Assembly (NCBI GenBank): GCA_003221615.1
Contig: QHSQ01000171.1
Location: forward strand, 1-35,206
Length of the DNA stretch: 35,206 nucleotides
Origin: Candidatus Rokuibacteriota bacterium
Lineage (GTDB): Bacteria > Methylomirabilota > Methylomirabilia > Rokubacteriales > CSP1-6
Direction of reading: 5' to 3'
Below, piece by piece: positions 8,232 to 15,747 of the stretch (position 1 is its first letter; the number at the start of each line of letters is the position of its first letter). Both the position numbers and the translations under genes were made by a program. The notes under the pieces were generated by a model. It made no database searches. It was not told the origin of the DNA and worked only from the letters and a program-made list of their open reading frames with translations.

Positions 8232-9269
8232 CTACGAACGCACGCCTTCGAGAATGCTGAACGATGACGACGCCGGGTGGATTTTCACCAGGCTGAAGCC
8301 TGACGCATCAAAGAGCGTCCGATACTGTGCTTCCGTACGTTCCTGACCTCCCCCAGACACGAGGTGGAGGATGTCGCTCACTTTGATGCGCGCTGGTGCA
8401 TTCCCCGCCGGGACGATTGCCTGGATCACTAAAAGACGCCCACCACTCGTCATGGCCTCGCGACAGTTTCGCAGCACCCGCGCGGCCTTGGCGTCGTCCA
8501 TCCCGTGCAGGATGCTCTTGAGGATGTAGACGTCCCCGCCGCTGGGCACGGACTCGAAGTAGTCCCCCGCGACGAGCTCGCAACGCGCTGCCACGCCGGC
8601 GGCCTCGAGCACGGTTCGAGCATCATCGATGAGCGCGGGGAGCTCTACGAGAATGCCGCGGAGAAGGGGAGATTGCCTCAGGATAGCTGCAATGAGCTCG
8701 CCGCGGCCCCCGCCGACATCGACGATCCGTTGATACGTAGTAAAGCCATAGGCGGTCACGAGCGCGGGGATCGCCCTTCGTGTGAGTTCCGCCATGCCCT
8801 CACTGAATCGTTCGAACGCGTCGGGATTTTGCGCATACCACTCCCAGTTGGTCATGCCATAGATATGCTCGACCGCCGATTTGCCCGTCTTCACGCTGTA
8901 GAGCAGCTCGCCCCAGGCCCGCCATCTGGATTCCTCGGCCTGCATGACGGCCAATCCGCGAAGCGAGCCAGGTACCCCGGTCTGCAGTGGCGCGGCAAGC
9001 GGCGTCAGTTCGAAGGCGCCTTCCTCAGTCTCCGCAAAGATGCCATTGCTCGCGAGGGCGCGCAGCACGCGATAGAGGGCATGCGGATGAACTCCCGTCC
9101 GCGAGGCTAGTTCGTCACAGCTTCTCGCCCCGCCTTTGAGGAGATCGGCTATCTCGAGACGAGCCGCTACATGAATCAGCTGGCTCAGCCTGTAGGCCAT
9201 GATCATCTCGGTCAGGCTATCGGCGGCCGATGCTTCGACTACATGATCGAAATGACTGGACGGTGGCAC
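8232..9269 (-). CDS. SAM-dependent O-methyltransferase, acetylserotonin O-methyltransferase-like
   Basis: A 345-residue class I methyltransferase of the plant-type O-methyltransferase family. An N-terminal winged-helix dimerisation domain (MAYRLSQLIHVAARLEIADL, then LASRTGVHPHALYRVLRAL) is followed by the SAM-binding glycine loop VDVGGGRGEL, the acidic GDYFESVP segment and KSILHGMDD with the usual catalytic His. It would methylate a hydroxyl of a small, probably aromatic, molecule in the cytosol. I chose the GTG at 9269: GAGGAGG lies 5-7 bases ahead and the start then falls 14 bp behind the monooxygenase stop. It is the last gene of the operon that includes the MerB-like selenoprotein. Substrate is unknown. 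Confidence 0.9.
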   Translation of the reverse strand: MPPSSHFDHVVEASAADSLTEMIMAYRLSQLIHVAARLEIADLLKGGARSCDELASRTGVHPHALYRVLRALASNGIFAETEEGAFELTPLAAPLQTGVPGSLRGLAVMQAEESRWRAWGELLYSVKTGKSAVEHIYGMTNWEWYAQNPDAFERFSEGMAELTRRAIPALVTAYGFTTYQRIVDVGGGRGELIAAILRQSPLLRGILVELPALIDDARTVLEAAGVAARCELVAGDYFESVPSGGDVYILKSILHGMDDAKAARVLRNCREAMTSGGRLLVIQAIVPAGNAPARIKVSDILHLVSGGGQERTEAQYRTLFDASGFSLVKIHPASSSFSILEGVRS

Positions 9270-9283
9270 GGCGTCCTCCTCAC

Positions 9284-10486
9284 TCAGTGCATCTCGGCCA
9301 CCTTCATCTTCTCGCGCCACGCTGGCCGGTATGCCTTGACCGCCGGAATGACTTCGCGGGTCATGAGATCGATGCTGTGGATCGCCGCGGCATGAGACAT
9401 GAGACCTTCACGGCCCCAAAGAGTCATATAGGCTGGGTCGACGAGATCGATGATGTGCTGGAGTTTCTTCACCACCGTGTCCGGGTTCCCGGACACGATC
9501 TGGTACGTGGCGTGGGCGCCCTCGTACGAGAGAGCGGGACCACCGGGCGTGATGTTCACCGCGCCCGTCCTCGCCTGTTCGCGCCGGCTCGTCCGCGCCG
9601 CGTGGCTGACATAGCCGGCGGGCTGCAGCCACTGGCGCGGCGCGATCCCGAACGATGTCCCGAGTTGCCAGTAGAAGTGCCGGCCCTGCTCGTAGGCCTC
9701 CTCGTCCGTATCCGCCACGCTCACCCGGATCACGTAGCCGCGGTGCTCCGCTGTGGGCGTGAACCCGGTCTCGAGCGCCACGTCGTCGTAGAGATCGTAG
9801 ATCTCGTCGATCACGTCGAGCGGCGGCGCGAGAGCCACGTAGGGATAGCGATGCTCGGCGGCCCAGCGGACAGATTCCGGGCTCACCACGCCGGGAATCC
9901 AGATGGGCGGATGCGGTTTCTGGAGGGGGCGCATCCACGGGTTGACGACCCGGTACTCGTAGTGTCGGCCCGCCCAGCGGAACGGGCCCGGCGTGGTCCA
10001 CGCCTTGACGATCACGTCGTGAGCCTCGTCGAACCGTTCGCGGTTGTAGGCGGGATTCACGTTGGTGGCCAGACTTTCCTGCCCGAGCCCCCGCACGAAA
10101 CCGCAGACCACGCGACCGCCCGAGAGGATGTCGATCATCGCGACTTCCTCTGCGACGCGTAGCGGGTTGTCGTGAATGGGCAAGACGTTGCCGAGGAAGA
10201 CGATGCGGCCCTTCCGCGTCGCCCGGGCGAGGACGGCGCCGATCACGTTCACGGACGGCATCATGCTGAGCGGGTTGTTGTGGTGCTCGTTGATCATGAT
10301 CCCGTCGAAGCCCGTCTCGGTGCAGTACACGAGCTCGTCGAAATACATCGCGTAGAGCTCGCGCGCCCGCTCGGGACTGAAGTGCTCGTTGGGGAACAAG
10401 AGATTGTTGTAGCCGCGCTGCCGGGCCTCGTCTTGCGGGTACGCCGTGTAGCCCATCTCGGTAAAGAAGTAGACTTCCTTGACCAT
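9284..10486 (-). CDS. LLM-class flavin-dependent monooxygenase
   Basis: A 400-residue luciferase-like monooxygenase (bacterial luciferase/F420 reductase superfamily TIM barrel). Recognisable parts are FDGIMINEHHNNP near the N-terminus, the flavin-site segment NVLPIHDNPLRVAEEVAMID, LSGGRVVCGFVRGLGQE and KPHPPIWIPGVVSPES. Such enzymes use FMNH2 or F420 with O2 to oxidise or cleave small organic molecules, including C-S bonds. The ATG at 10486 has GAGGAGG upstream. It lies 25 bp behind the MerB-like selenoprotein gene and 14 bp ahead of the methyltransferase, so it is in the same transcript. A combined catabolic or detoxifying role with its neighbours is inference. Confidence 0.92.
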   Translation of the reverse strand: MVKEVYFFTEMGYTAYPQDEARQRGYNNLLFPNEHFSPERARELYAMYFDELVYCTETGFDGIMINEHHNNPLSMMPSVNVIGAVLARATRKGRIVFLGNVLPIHDNPLRVAEEVAMIDILSGGRVVCGFVRGLGQESLATNVNPAYNRERFDEAHDVIVKAWTTPGPFRWAGRHYEYRVVNPWMRPLQKPHPPIWIPGVVSPESVRWAAEHRYPYVALAPPLDVIDEIYDLYDDVALETGFTPTAEHRGYVIRVSVADTDEEAYEQGRHFYWQLGTSFGIAPRQWLQPAGYVSHAARTSRREQARTGAVNITPGGPALSYEGAHATYQIVSGNPDTVVKKLQHIIDLVDPAYMTLWGREGLMSHAAAIHSIDLMTREVIPAVKAYRPAWREKMKVAEMH

Positions 10487-10511
10487 GGCTCGGCCTCCTC
10501 CAGGGACCGCG

Positions 10512-11261
10512 TCAGGCCTGCGACGGCGTGCCGGGCGGCGTCACCATCAGGGCGTCAGGGGTCCCCAGCCAGAACGGGCTGCGCTTGTTGATCTGCTCGA
10601 GATAGGCGCGGCGCTCGGCGGCTCGCCGCGGGTACCACGCCGATAGATAGTCCTGGTCCAGCATGTGGCGGCGCGTCTCCGTCCCGAAGAAGCCGGCGAG
10701 GGCGGCGAGCGTGATGAAGCCCTCCTCCGCGCGCGGCTGGAACGCGGGCCAGCGGCGAGCATGCTCTTCCGCCCGGAAGAGGTTCATGCCTGTTCAGAGA
10801 AACGGCGGCCGGCCTCGCGAGGGGCCGAACCCATAGTTGAGGTGGCCGATGACCCCGGGTGGGTCGACCCAGACGATACGACCGTCGCGCATTTCGACCG
10901 TGACCGGGTCGCCGCAGTCCAGGCACGGGGCATCGATGCGGACCGTCTCGCCGGGGAACAGCCAGGTGACAGAGGTCGCCTCGAAGCCGCACTGAGCGAA
11001 CCACCGCTGGGCACCGCGCACGGTGACCCGGTACTGTGTCGGCAAGTTGTTGAGCGGCGGGAACGACGCGATGTAGTCCGTGTCGGGATGGAGCCAGCCG
11101 ATCGGGTAGGCTTGCATCACGTCATGGAGGAGTCGGCGCCCTTCTTCGACAGGAAGCCCGAGCGCGCGGGCGAGCTCGGCATAGTGAGGCGCGCGCCCGG
11201 TCTCGACGAGCCCGCGCATGATGCGCTGAAACATCCGGTCCATGAGGAGCGGGTGGGGCAT
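10512..11261 (-). CDS. MerB-like (alkylmercury lyase family) selenoprotein, in-frame UGA = Sec156
   Basis: Two frames that look like separate ORFs (155 and 91 residues) are in the same frame, separated by one UGA at 10794-10796. Read through, they give 249 residues. Residues 15-50 form a helix-turn-helix like the MerB N-terminus (HYAELARALGLPVEEGRRLL). The lyase core follows: Cys91 in AQCGFEA aligns with MerB Cys96, Glu94 with Asp99, Cys113 with Cys117, and the UGA with catalytic Cys159, because the next residues TGMNLFRAEEHARRW match the CHHVHFF-type segment after Cys159. MerB breaks carbon-mercury bonds; this divergent homologue may use another substrate. A strong SECIS-like hairpin follows the UGA. 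Downstream codons are intact and family-like, arguing against a nonsense mutation. The ATG at 11261 has only a distant GAGGA. It lies between the amidohydrolase and monooxygenase genes. Confidence 0.83.
10758..10790 (-). promoter_or_regulatory. Bacterial SECIS-like hairpin of the MerB-like gene
   Basis: On the mRNA strand, counting the U of UGA as 1, CUCUUCC (16-22) pairs perfectly with GGAAGAG (27-33) around a GGGC loop (23-26). A lower stem GCAUG (8-12) with CAUGC (34-38) continues after a 3-nt bulge AAC at 13-15, and G7-U39 can add a wobble pair. Nineteen bases separate the UGA from the loop, inside the 16-37 nt range known for bacterial SECIS elements, and the loop begins with G as SelB requires. 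The geometry parallels E. coli fdhF, whose GGUC loop begins at position 22. Confidence 0.75.
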
Positions 11262-11297
11262 CGCTGGGCTTCGGGTCCTCGTCGACGGACCCGCGCC

Positions 11298-12443
11298 TTA
11301 TGCTCCCCCCAGCCCGTAGAGCGCGGCGGCATTGTCATGAGTCAGCTTGCGGCGCACCTCCGGGGACAGGTGCCGCATCTGCCGCTCGATCGCTTCGCGG
11401 GAGTTGGGCCAGACGCTGTCGGGGTGGGGATAGTCCGACGCCCACAGCAGGTGGCCCTCGCCGAAGAACGGAATGAGCGAGATCGCCACATGGTCTTCCT
11501 GGAAGGTCGCGTAGATCTGCCGCTTGAAGAGCTCGCTCGGCTTCGTTTCGAGGGCGCTGCCGCCCTTGTCGGCCCAGAATTCCTTCGCCTCCCAGAGGCG
11601 CCAGTGACGGTAGTCGAGCTCCTGAACGAGCCAGGGGAGCCAGCCCGTGCCGGCCTCTGCCATCACCATGCGCAATCTCGGGTGGCGCTCGAGGATGCCC
11701 CAGGCGAAGAGGTCGACGAAGGGCTCGAGGAAGTTCGCGAGGAAGAACTTGGTGTTCTCGAAGACGCTCGCGGCCTTGCCGGCGACGCGATCGCCCGGCT
11801 TGCCGACGAACACCGTGATGTGCCAGGAGAGGATGATGCCGCTCTCCTCGAGCGCCTGCCAGAGCGGCTCCCAGGCCGGGTCGTCGAGCTTGGGGTTGAT
11901 GTTGGCGATCATGAGATTCACCTGGCGCACGCCGCCCTTCGCCCTCACCCGCTCGAGCTCGGCGAGCGCGCCCTCGGGCGTCTCCGGCAGCATCGGCAGG
12001 CCGATGAGCCGGTCGGGCGCCGCCTTGCAGAAGTCGAGCAGCCAGTCGTTGTAGACGCGATAGCAGGCGGTGCGTAGCACGGGATCGTCGGTCGAGATCT
12101 GGAAGATCGGCCCGAAGATCACCTGGGTCGAGACGCCGTCGCGGTCCATGTCGGCCAGACGCAGCTCGGCGACGGCCGGGCGGCGCGCGCTCGGGTCGTA
12201 GATGCCGGCGCGGTCGAAGGCGTTGTAGAGCTGCTTGATCGGCCGCGTTGAACCCGTCGCCGGCGGCTTGCCGTCCCAGCGGCCCCAGACCTTCCCGTCG
12301 CACACCCAGACCGCCTGCCCGTCGCGCTCCTCGACATGCGGCGCGCGGTCCAGCAGCGACGCGGGCAACCGCGTGGTCCACAGATCCGCGGGCAGCTGGC
12401 TGAGATCCATGTGATCGTCGCAGGAGATGAGCCGGTCAGTCAT
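11298..12443 (-). CDS. Amidohydrolase-2 family metal-dependent hydrolase
   Basis: A 381-residue protein of the amidohydrolase 2 family (PF04909, ACMSD-like TIM barrel). The N-terminal metal site reads SCDDHMD (His-x-Asp rather than HxH), a central His occurs in LSWHITVFVG and the C-terminal Asp in LLWASDYPHPDS. Typical markers RLADMDRDGVSTQVIFGP and RLRMVMAEAGTGWLPW are present. Members hydrolyse or decarboxylate small organic acids. The ATG at 12443 has GGAGG 7 bases upstream. It sits 86 bp behind the CMD selenoprotein and 36 bp ahead of the MerB-like selenoprotein. A more distant family member is encoded at 30585-31835. Substrate is unknown. Confidence 0.92.
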   Translation of the reverse strand: MTDRLISCDDHMDLSQLPADLWTTRLPASLLDRAPHVEERDGQAVWVCDGKVWGRWDGKPPATGSTRPIKQLYNAFDRAGIYDPSARRPAVAELRLADMDRDGVSTQVIFGPIFQISTDDPVLRTACYRVYNDWLLDFCKAAPDRLIGLPMLPETPEGALAELERVRAKGGVRQVNLMIANINPKLDDPAWEPLWQALEESGIILSWHITVFVGKPGDRVAGKAASVFENTKFFLANFLEPFVDLFAWGILERHPRLRMVMAEAGTGWLPWLVQELDYRHWRLWEAKEFWADKGGSALETKPSELFKRQIYATFQEDHVAISLIPFFGEGHLLWASDYPHPDSVWPNSREAIERQMRHLSPEVRRKLTHDNAAALYGLGGA

Positions 12444-12529
12444 GTGATCCTCCGGTCGATGGACGTATCGCCCCGCCGCGCGGCAACTGGCCGATCCTAC
12501 CGCGTCTCGCCGCTCTCACGCATCAGACA

Positions 12530-13090
12530 TTACCCTTGCTTCCAGAACCCTTGCGACGGGATGCGGAACGCCCGGTTGAAACGCGAGGATGCATTCTCCC
12601 ACGCGATGATCATCGTCAGCTCCGCGATGGTGTCGTCATCGTAGTGCCGCTGCATGCGCGCGAACAGCTCGTCGTCGACATCGCGGCGCGTGTCCGTGAT
12701 CGCATCGGCGTATTCGAGCGCGATCTTCTCGGCGTCGCTGAAGAGTGGGCTCTTCGCATAGTCGGTGAGCAGCGCCTGGAGCTTCTCCGTCGAGATACCG
12801 TTCCGGCTGCCAACGGCAGCATTGGCGTCCTGTCAGAACTCGCAGCCGTTCCACCAGGCGACTCGACGGTTGAGCAGCGCCCTCAGCGTAGCTGGCACGC
12901 GCTTCGTCTCCTGTTGGAGGGCGGCCCACATCGCCTGCGCCGCGCGGAAGTACGCCGGGTTGCGCGCGTAGAAAAGATAGGGATAGAGCGGCGCGCCCCG
13001 GAGCTTGCGCTGTTCCTCGAGCGTTTCGCGCAGATCGTCCGGGAGCGTCTCGACATCGACCGGCCGGATGCGCGTTTTCCCCTCCAGCAT
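12530..13090 (-). CDS. Carboxymuconolactone decarboxylase/AhpD-like selenoprotein, CxxU
   Basis: The frame from ATG 13090 (GGAGGAGGT 5-6 bases upstream) reaches UGA at 12833-12835 and continues open to TAA at 12530, giving 186 residues with Sec86. The protein is a typical CMD/AhpD-like fold: YLFYARNPAYFRAAQAMW, then WWNGCEF followed by the UGA and QDANAAVG, then SPLFSDAEKIALEYADAIT, TIAELTMIIAWENASSRFN and IPSQGF at the end. AhpD-like proteins use CxxC for disulfide chemistry; here Cys83 and Sec86 make CxxU, a known selenoprotein variant. The usual His four residues after the second redox residue is Asn90. Likely a cytosolic thiol-dependent peroxidase or oxidoreductase. It is the first gene of a five-gene minus-strand cluster. 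Confidence 0.87.
12803..12825 (-). promoter_or_regulatory. Bacterial SECIS-like hairpin of the CMD gene
   Basis: Counting the U of UGA as 1, GCUGCC (16-21) pairs perfectly with GGCAGC (25-30) around the triloop GUU (22-24). CC at 11-12 can pair with GG at 32-33 beyond an asymmetric internal loop whose 5' side is AAU (13-15). The loop begins with G 18 bases past the UGA, as expected for a bacterial SECIS. The AAN bulge at 13-15 and the start of the upper stem at 16 match the MerB-like gene. Confidence 0.65.
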
Positions 13091-13149
13091 GGCCACCTCC
13101 TCCAGGTCCAGCTGTGCGGCGCCCCACGAGCCATTCGCCCCGCGCCGCA

Positions 13150-13240
13150 CGCGGCCCAATCTAGACACTTACAGAGCATCGTGATCCGCGCACGCTCGCC
13201 GACCAGCGCCACAATCTCGCCGGTGAGAGGGCCGGTGCAT
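13150..13240 (-). pseudogene. Decayed second copy of the arsR 5' end
   Basis: Read on the minus strand, this stretch encodes TGPLTGEIVALVGERARITM, which aligns with the first residues of the intact ArsR protein nearby (TGPIIAEIAALVGDPARATM). After the ATG at 13238-13240 two bases are missing, putting the start out of frame. The sequence then passes into CKCLDWAAC, which recalls the CRLCLDW motif late in the intact protein, so an internal deletion may have joined the two ends. Homology continues upstream to about 13315 through the promoter region. The result is a gene remnant ending close to the CMD selenoprotein start. Confidence 0.45.
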
Positions 13241-13287
13241 CACGGCCGCGATCTTACAGCCGAAACGGTCGGACGCGCCGACGACCA

Positions 13288-13305
13288 CTTCGATGGTGAT
13301 CGAAG
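13288..13305. promoter_or_regulatory. Candidate ArsR operator, copy 1 (next to the remnant)
   Basis: CTTCGA and TCGAAG flank a 6-bp spacer TGGTGA. Nearly the same palindrome lies upstream of the intact arsR gene, in the same relative position to the start codon. Located about 50 bp upstream of the remnant ATG and 200 bp upstream of the CMD selenoprotein start, it could still control that operon. Confidence 0.4.
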
Positions 13306-13333
13306 CGTCTGCCGAGGTTCCTCAGCGGCGCCA

Positions 13334-14047
13334 CTAGCGTTTCCTGCGGTCGCCCGATTCGGGCGCGTCGATGCCGAAGATCTTCTGGAAGCCCTGCCGT
13401 CCCAACGGAGTGACGATGACGGCATGGCTGCGCTTCATCCTGTCGATCCAGCCGAGATCAAAATAGCGCTTGGTGATCGCGGCCCCTACCCCACCCGCGA
13501 TGTGTGGGCGTCGCTCGGTCCAATCGAGGCAGAGTCGGCAAACGTGGCGGCGTGTCGAACGCCGTGTGGGAAGCTCGATCCCGAACTCGGTGAAAAAACG
13601 GGTGCCTGCTGTCGTGATCTCGGCGGCTTCGTCGTCGAGCGCGACGTATTCGCGGGCGACGAAAGAATCGGTGAGATCAACGCTCAGGCGACCCGCAAGG
13701 TGGTCGTAGCAAATTCGCGCCGCACTGAGCGCGCGTGCTTCACGGGAGAGCGGGCGGTATCGCGGTCTCTTCTGGAGCGCGACGGCGACGATCCCGTCGA
13801 TCATGTCTGCCACTGTCGGCGAGGCAAGCCGGAAATAGCGATGCCGCCCATTACGGACCACCGACAGCAAGCCGGCCTCTGTCAATTTCCCGAGATGGGT
13901 GCTGGCGGTTTGAGGCGTGATTCGGGCCGCAATGGCAAGCTCGCTCGCGGTCAGAGCACGGCCATCGAGAAGGGCCGACACCATCGTCGCTCTCGCAGGG
14001 TCTCCGACCAGCGCCGCGATCTCGGCGATGATAGGCCCTGTAATCAT
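13334..14047 (-). CDS. ArsR-family winged-helix transcriptional regulator
   Basis: A 237-residue DNA-binding regulator. The N-terminal 90 residues form the ArsR winged helix: LVGDPARATMVSALLDGRALT, the recognition region ITPQTASTHLGKLTEAGLL, and the wing VVRNGRHRYFRLAS. The long C-terminal domain is unlike small metal sensors and has CRLCLDWTERRPHIAGG, a motif shared by a subgroup of long ArsR proteins, with two Cys that might sense a metal or oxidant. It lies 70 bp downstream of the oligopeptide-binding protein gene. A palindrome 36 bp upstream of its ATG is a candidate autoregulatory operator, and a decayed homologue follows it. It may regulate the selenoprotein operon downstream, an inference from position. 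Confidence 0.86.
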   Translation of the reverse strand: MITGPIIAEIAALVGDPARATMVSALLDGRALTASELAIAARITPQTASTHLGKLTEAGLLSVVRNGRHRYFRLASPTVADMIDGIVAVALQKRPRYRPLSREARALSAARICYDHLAGRLSVDLTDSFVAREYVALDDEAAEITTAGTRFFTEFGIELPTRRSTRRHVCRLCLDWTERRPHIAGGVGAAITKRYFDLGWIDRMKRSHAVIVTPLGRQGFQKIFGIDAPESGDRRKR

Positions 14048-14082
14048 GTCCGCTATCTAACACCCGAATCGGTCGAGGAACA

Positions 14083-14100
14083 CTTCGACGGTGATCGAAG
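14083..14100. promoter_or_regulatory. Candidate ArsR operator, copy 2 (upstream of arsR)
   Basis: CTTCGA-CGGTGA-TCGAAG is a perfect 6-bp inverted repeat that extends to 7 of 8 matches. It lies just upstream of arsR, inside the short gap behind the binding-protein gene. The same element stands before the arsR remnant. ArsR proteins bind such palindromes near their own promoters; binding here is inferred. Confidence 0.45.
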
Positions 14101-14117
14101 CGGCCGCGGCGGGTCCG

Positions 14118-15713
14118 TTACTGGTCCTTCACCTTCAAGTCCTCCCAGGGATAGGCGTAACCGGTCGTGATGGTCGGGAAGACGTCCTGCCATTTCTGCG
14201 CCGCGACCCGAGGGCCGATTGCGTTGATGAACGCGTGGCGGAACACGGGCACGAGGTAGTAATTCTCGAGGATCCCACGCTGGATCTCCTCGGCCAGCTT
14301 CTTTCGCTCCGCCGGATTGATCGATCGCTCGTACTGGTCGAACTTACCGTCGAGGTCCGTCACGCAGATGCGGTCCCGGGAGTTGAAACCGCCGCACTTG
14401 AAGAAGGCCTCGTACCAGAATGACCAGCTCCCGGCGATCCTGGTGGCCTGAAAAATGATCTGGATCCCGGGCCAATCTTTGAGCCCGCCCTGGAGCCGCT
14501 GCAGGAAGATGCCGCGCTCCATGGTCTGCAGCCTGGCGCGGATGCCGATCTCGCGGAGCTGCGCGATGACGCGCTCGCCGCGGGAATAGAACGGGGGCAC
14601 GGGTGTCACCCACTCCACATCGAAACCGTTAGGGAATCCCGCTTCGCGCATCAGCTGCTTCGCCCGCTCAAGGTTGCGTTCGAACTCGGGCCATTCGATC
14701 GCATACTGCACGTCGTTGTTGATCCAGTTGCCGGTGACCTTGCCCAGACCTCCGGACTCCGCTTGATTGATGGCACGCCGATCGATGGCCAGGCTCACAG
14801 CTTCGCGCACCCGCTTGTCACGGAAGGGATTCTTGGGGTCCTGGAATCCGGGAAACTCCAGCCACCAGGATCCCGAGAGCACCGGCGCCAGCATGACGCC
14901 CGGAAGCTTTCCGACCTTGTTGATCAGCTCACCGGGAACGAAGTAGATGATATCCGCCTCGCCGCGCTCCAGCATGGCCACACGAGTGGCCGCCTCCGGC
15001 ACCGAGATCATCACCAACTGCTTCGCGTTCACCGGACGGTAGTAGCCGTCGAAGGCCTCCAACTCGATCTTCACCCCCGGCTCCTGCCGGATGAGGCGGT
15101 AGGGACCGGCTCCGATGGGCCTCTGCTTGAAGGCGTCCGCGCCCACCTGCTTGTAGTACTTTTCAGGCACAACCCAGCCGGGTCCGGCAACGTTGGCGGT
15201 CCCGAAGAGCACGGCAAAGTCGAGGAAGGGCTCTTTGAAGAGGAAGCGGATCGTGCGGTCGTCGACGATCTCGACCCGCTCCGTCTTCTTCTTGAACACG
15301 TCGGCCTTGGCACCCCGGTAGTTCTCATAGCTGAACTTGACGTCCTGCGGAGTGACAGGGTCGCCGTTGTGGAACTTGATCCCTCGCCGCAGCGTGAACG
15401 TGGCGCTCCTCGAATCCGCGGCGATTGTGAAGTGCTCGGCCAGGGCGGGATGGTTGTAGAGCTCGGTGCCCTGATTCTTGATGAGGGCGTCGTGGATCGC
15501 GGTGAGGAAATTGTCGGGAGTAGCGGTGCCGTCGTGCTCCTGGGGGTCCAGCCAGCGCGATGCGATGCCGGCATGCCACGCGAGGACGATCTTGCCTTTG
15601 GCCGCGGCCCCGGCCGGTGACGAGACGCATATGGCCGTCGAGGCGATAGCGGTCAGAGTCAGTGCGACGGCCAGGAGGTCGAACAGATGACGTGCCTTGA
15701 CGGAACGCCTCAT
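14118..15713 (-). CDS. ABC transporter substrate-binding protein, peptide/nickel family (SBP_bac_5)
   Basis: A 531-residue periplasmic solute-binding protein. It begins with a Sec signal peptide (LLAVALTLTAIASTAICVSS, cleavage near AGAAAKG). The mature protein has the family-5 marks: SATFTLRRGIKFHNGDPVTP, PIGAGPYRL, NPFRDKRVREAVSLAIDRRAI and AKQLMREAGFPNG. Such proteins deliver oligopeptides, opines, nickel chelates or sugars to DppBCDF-type transporters. No permease or ATPase of that type is in the window, so it is an orphan or works with a transporter elsewhere. The gene follows the class IV aminotransferase by 34 bp and precedes arsR, which suggests co-transcription. Ligand cannot be predicted. 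Confidence 0.92.
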   Translation of the reverse strand: MRRSVKARHLFDLLAVALTLTAIASTAICVSSPAGAAAKGKIVLAWHAGIASRWLDPQEHDGTATPDNFLTAIHDALIKNQGTELYNHPALAEHFTIAADSRSATFTLRRGIKFHNGDPVTPQDVKFSYENYRGAKADVFKKKTERVEIVDDRTIRFLFKEPFLDFAVLFGTANVAGPGWVVPEKYYKQVGADAFKQRPIGAGPYRLIRQEPGVKIELEAFDGYYRPVNAKQLVMISVPEAATRVAMLERGEADIIYFVPGELINKVGKLPGVMLAPVLSGSWWLEFPGFQDPKNPFRDKRVREAVSLAIDRRAINQAESGGLGKVTGNWINNDVQYAIEWPEFERNLERAKQLMREAGFPNGFDVEWVTPVPPFYSRGERVIAQLREIGIRARLQTMERGIFLQRLQGGLKDWPGIQIIFQATRIAGSWSFWYEAFFKCGGFNSRDRICVTDLDGKFDQYERSINPAERKKLAEEIQRGILENYYLVPVFRHAFINAIGPRVAAQKWQDVFPTITTGYAYPWEDLKVKDQ

Positions 15714-15747
15714 GGGTTGGTCGTACCTCCCTTCGTGGTCGCGCGGC

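Noticed and set aside
10512-10787. Separate 91-residue gene starting MNLFRAEEH
   Set aside because: It is in frame with the upstream half across one UGA, starts inside a conserved MerB segment and lacks its own ribosome binding site.
10794-10796. Plain nonsense mutation or sequencing error creating a pseudogene
   Set aside because: Possible for one gene, but three UGAs at three catalytic Cys positions, each with a suitable hairpin and no other lesions, make it unlikely.
10665-12077. 470-residue plus-strand ORF
   Set aside because: Antisense to the MerB-like and amidohydrolase genes, which have clear motifs and start signals.
12536-14170. 544-residue plus-strand ORF
   Set aside because: Shadow of the CMD and arsR genes on the minus strand; no domain, low-complexity Arg/Asp-rich composition.
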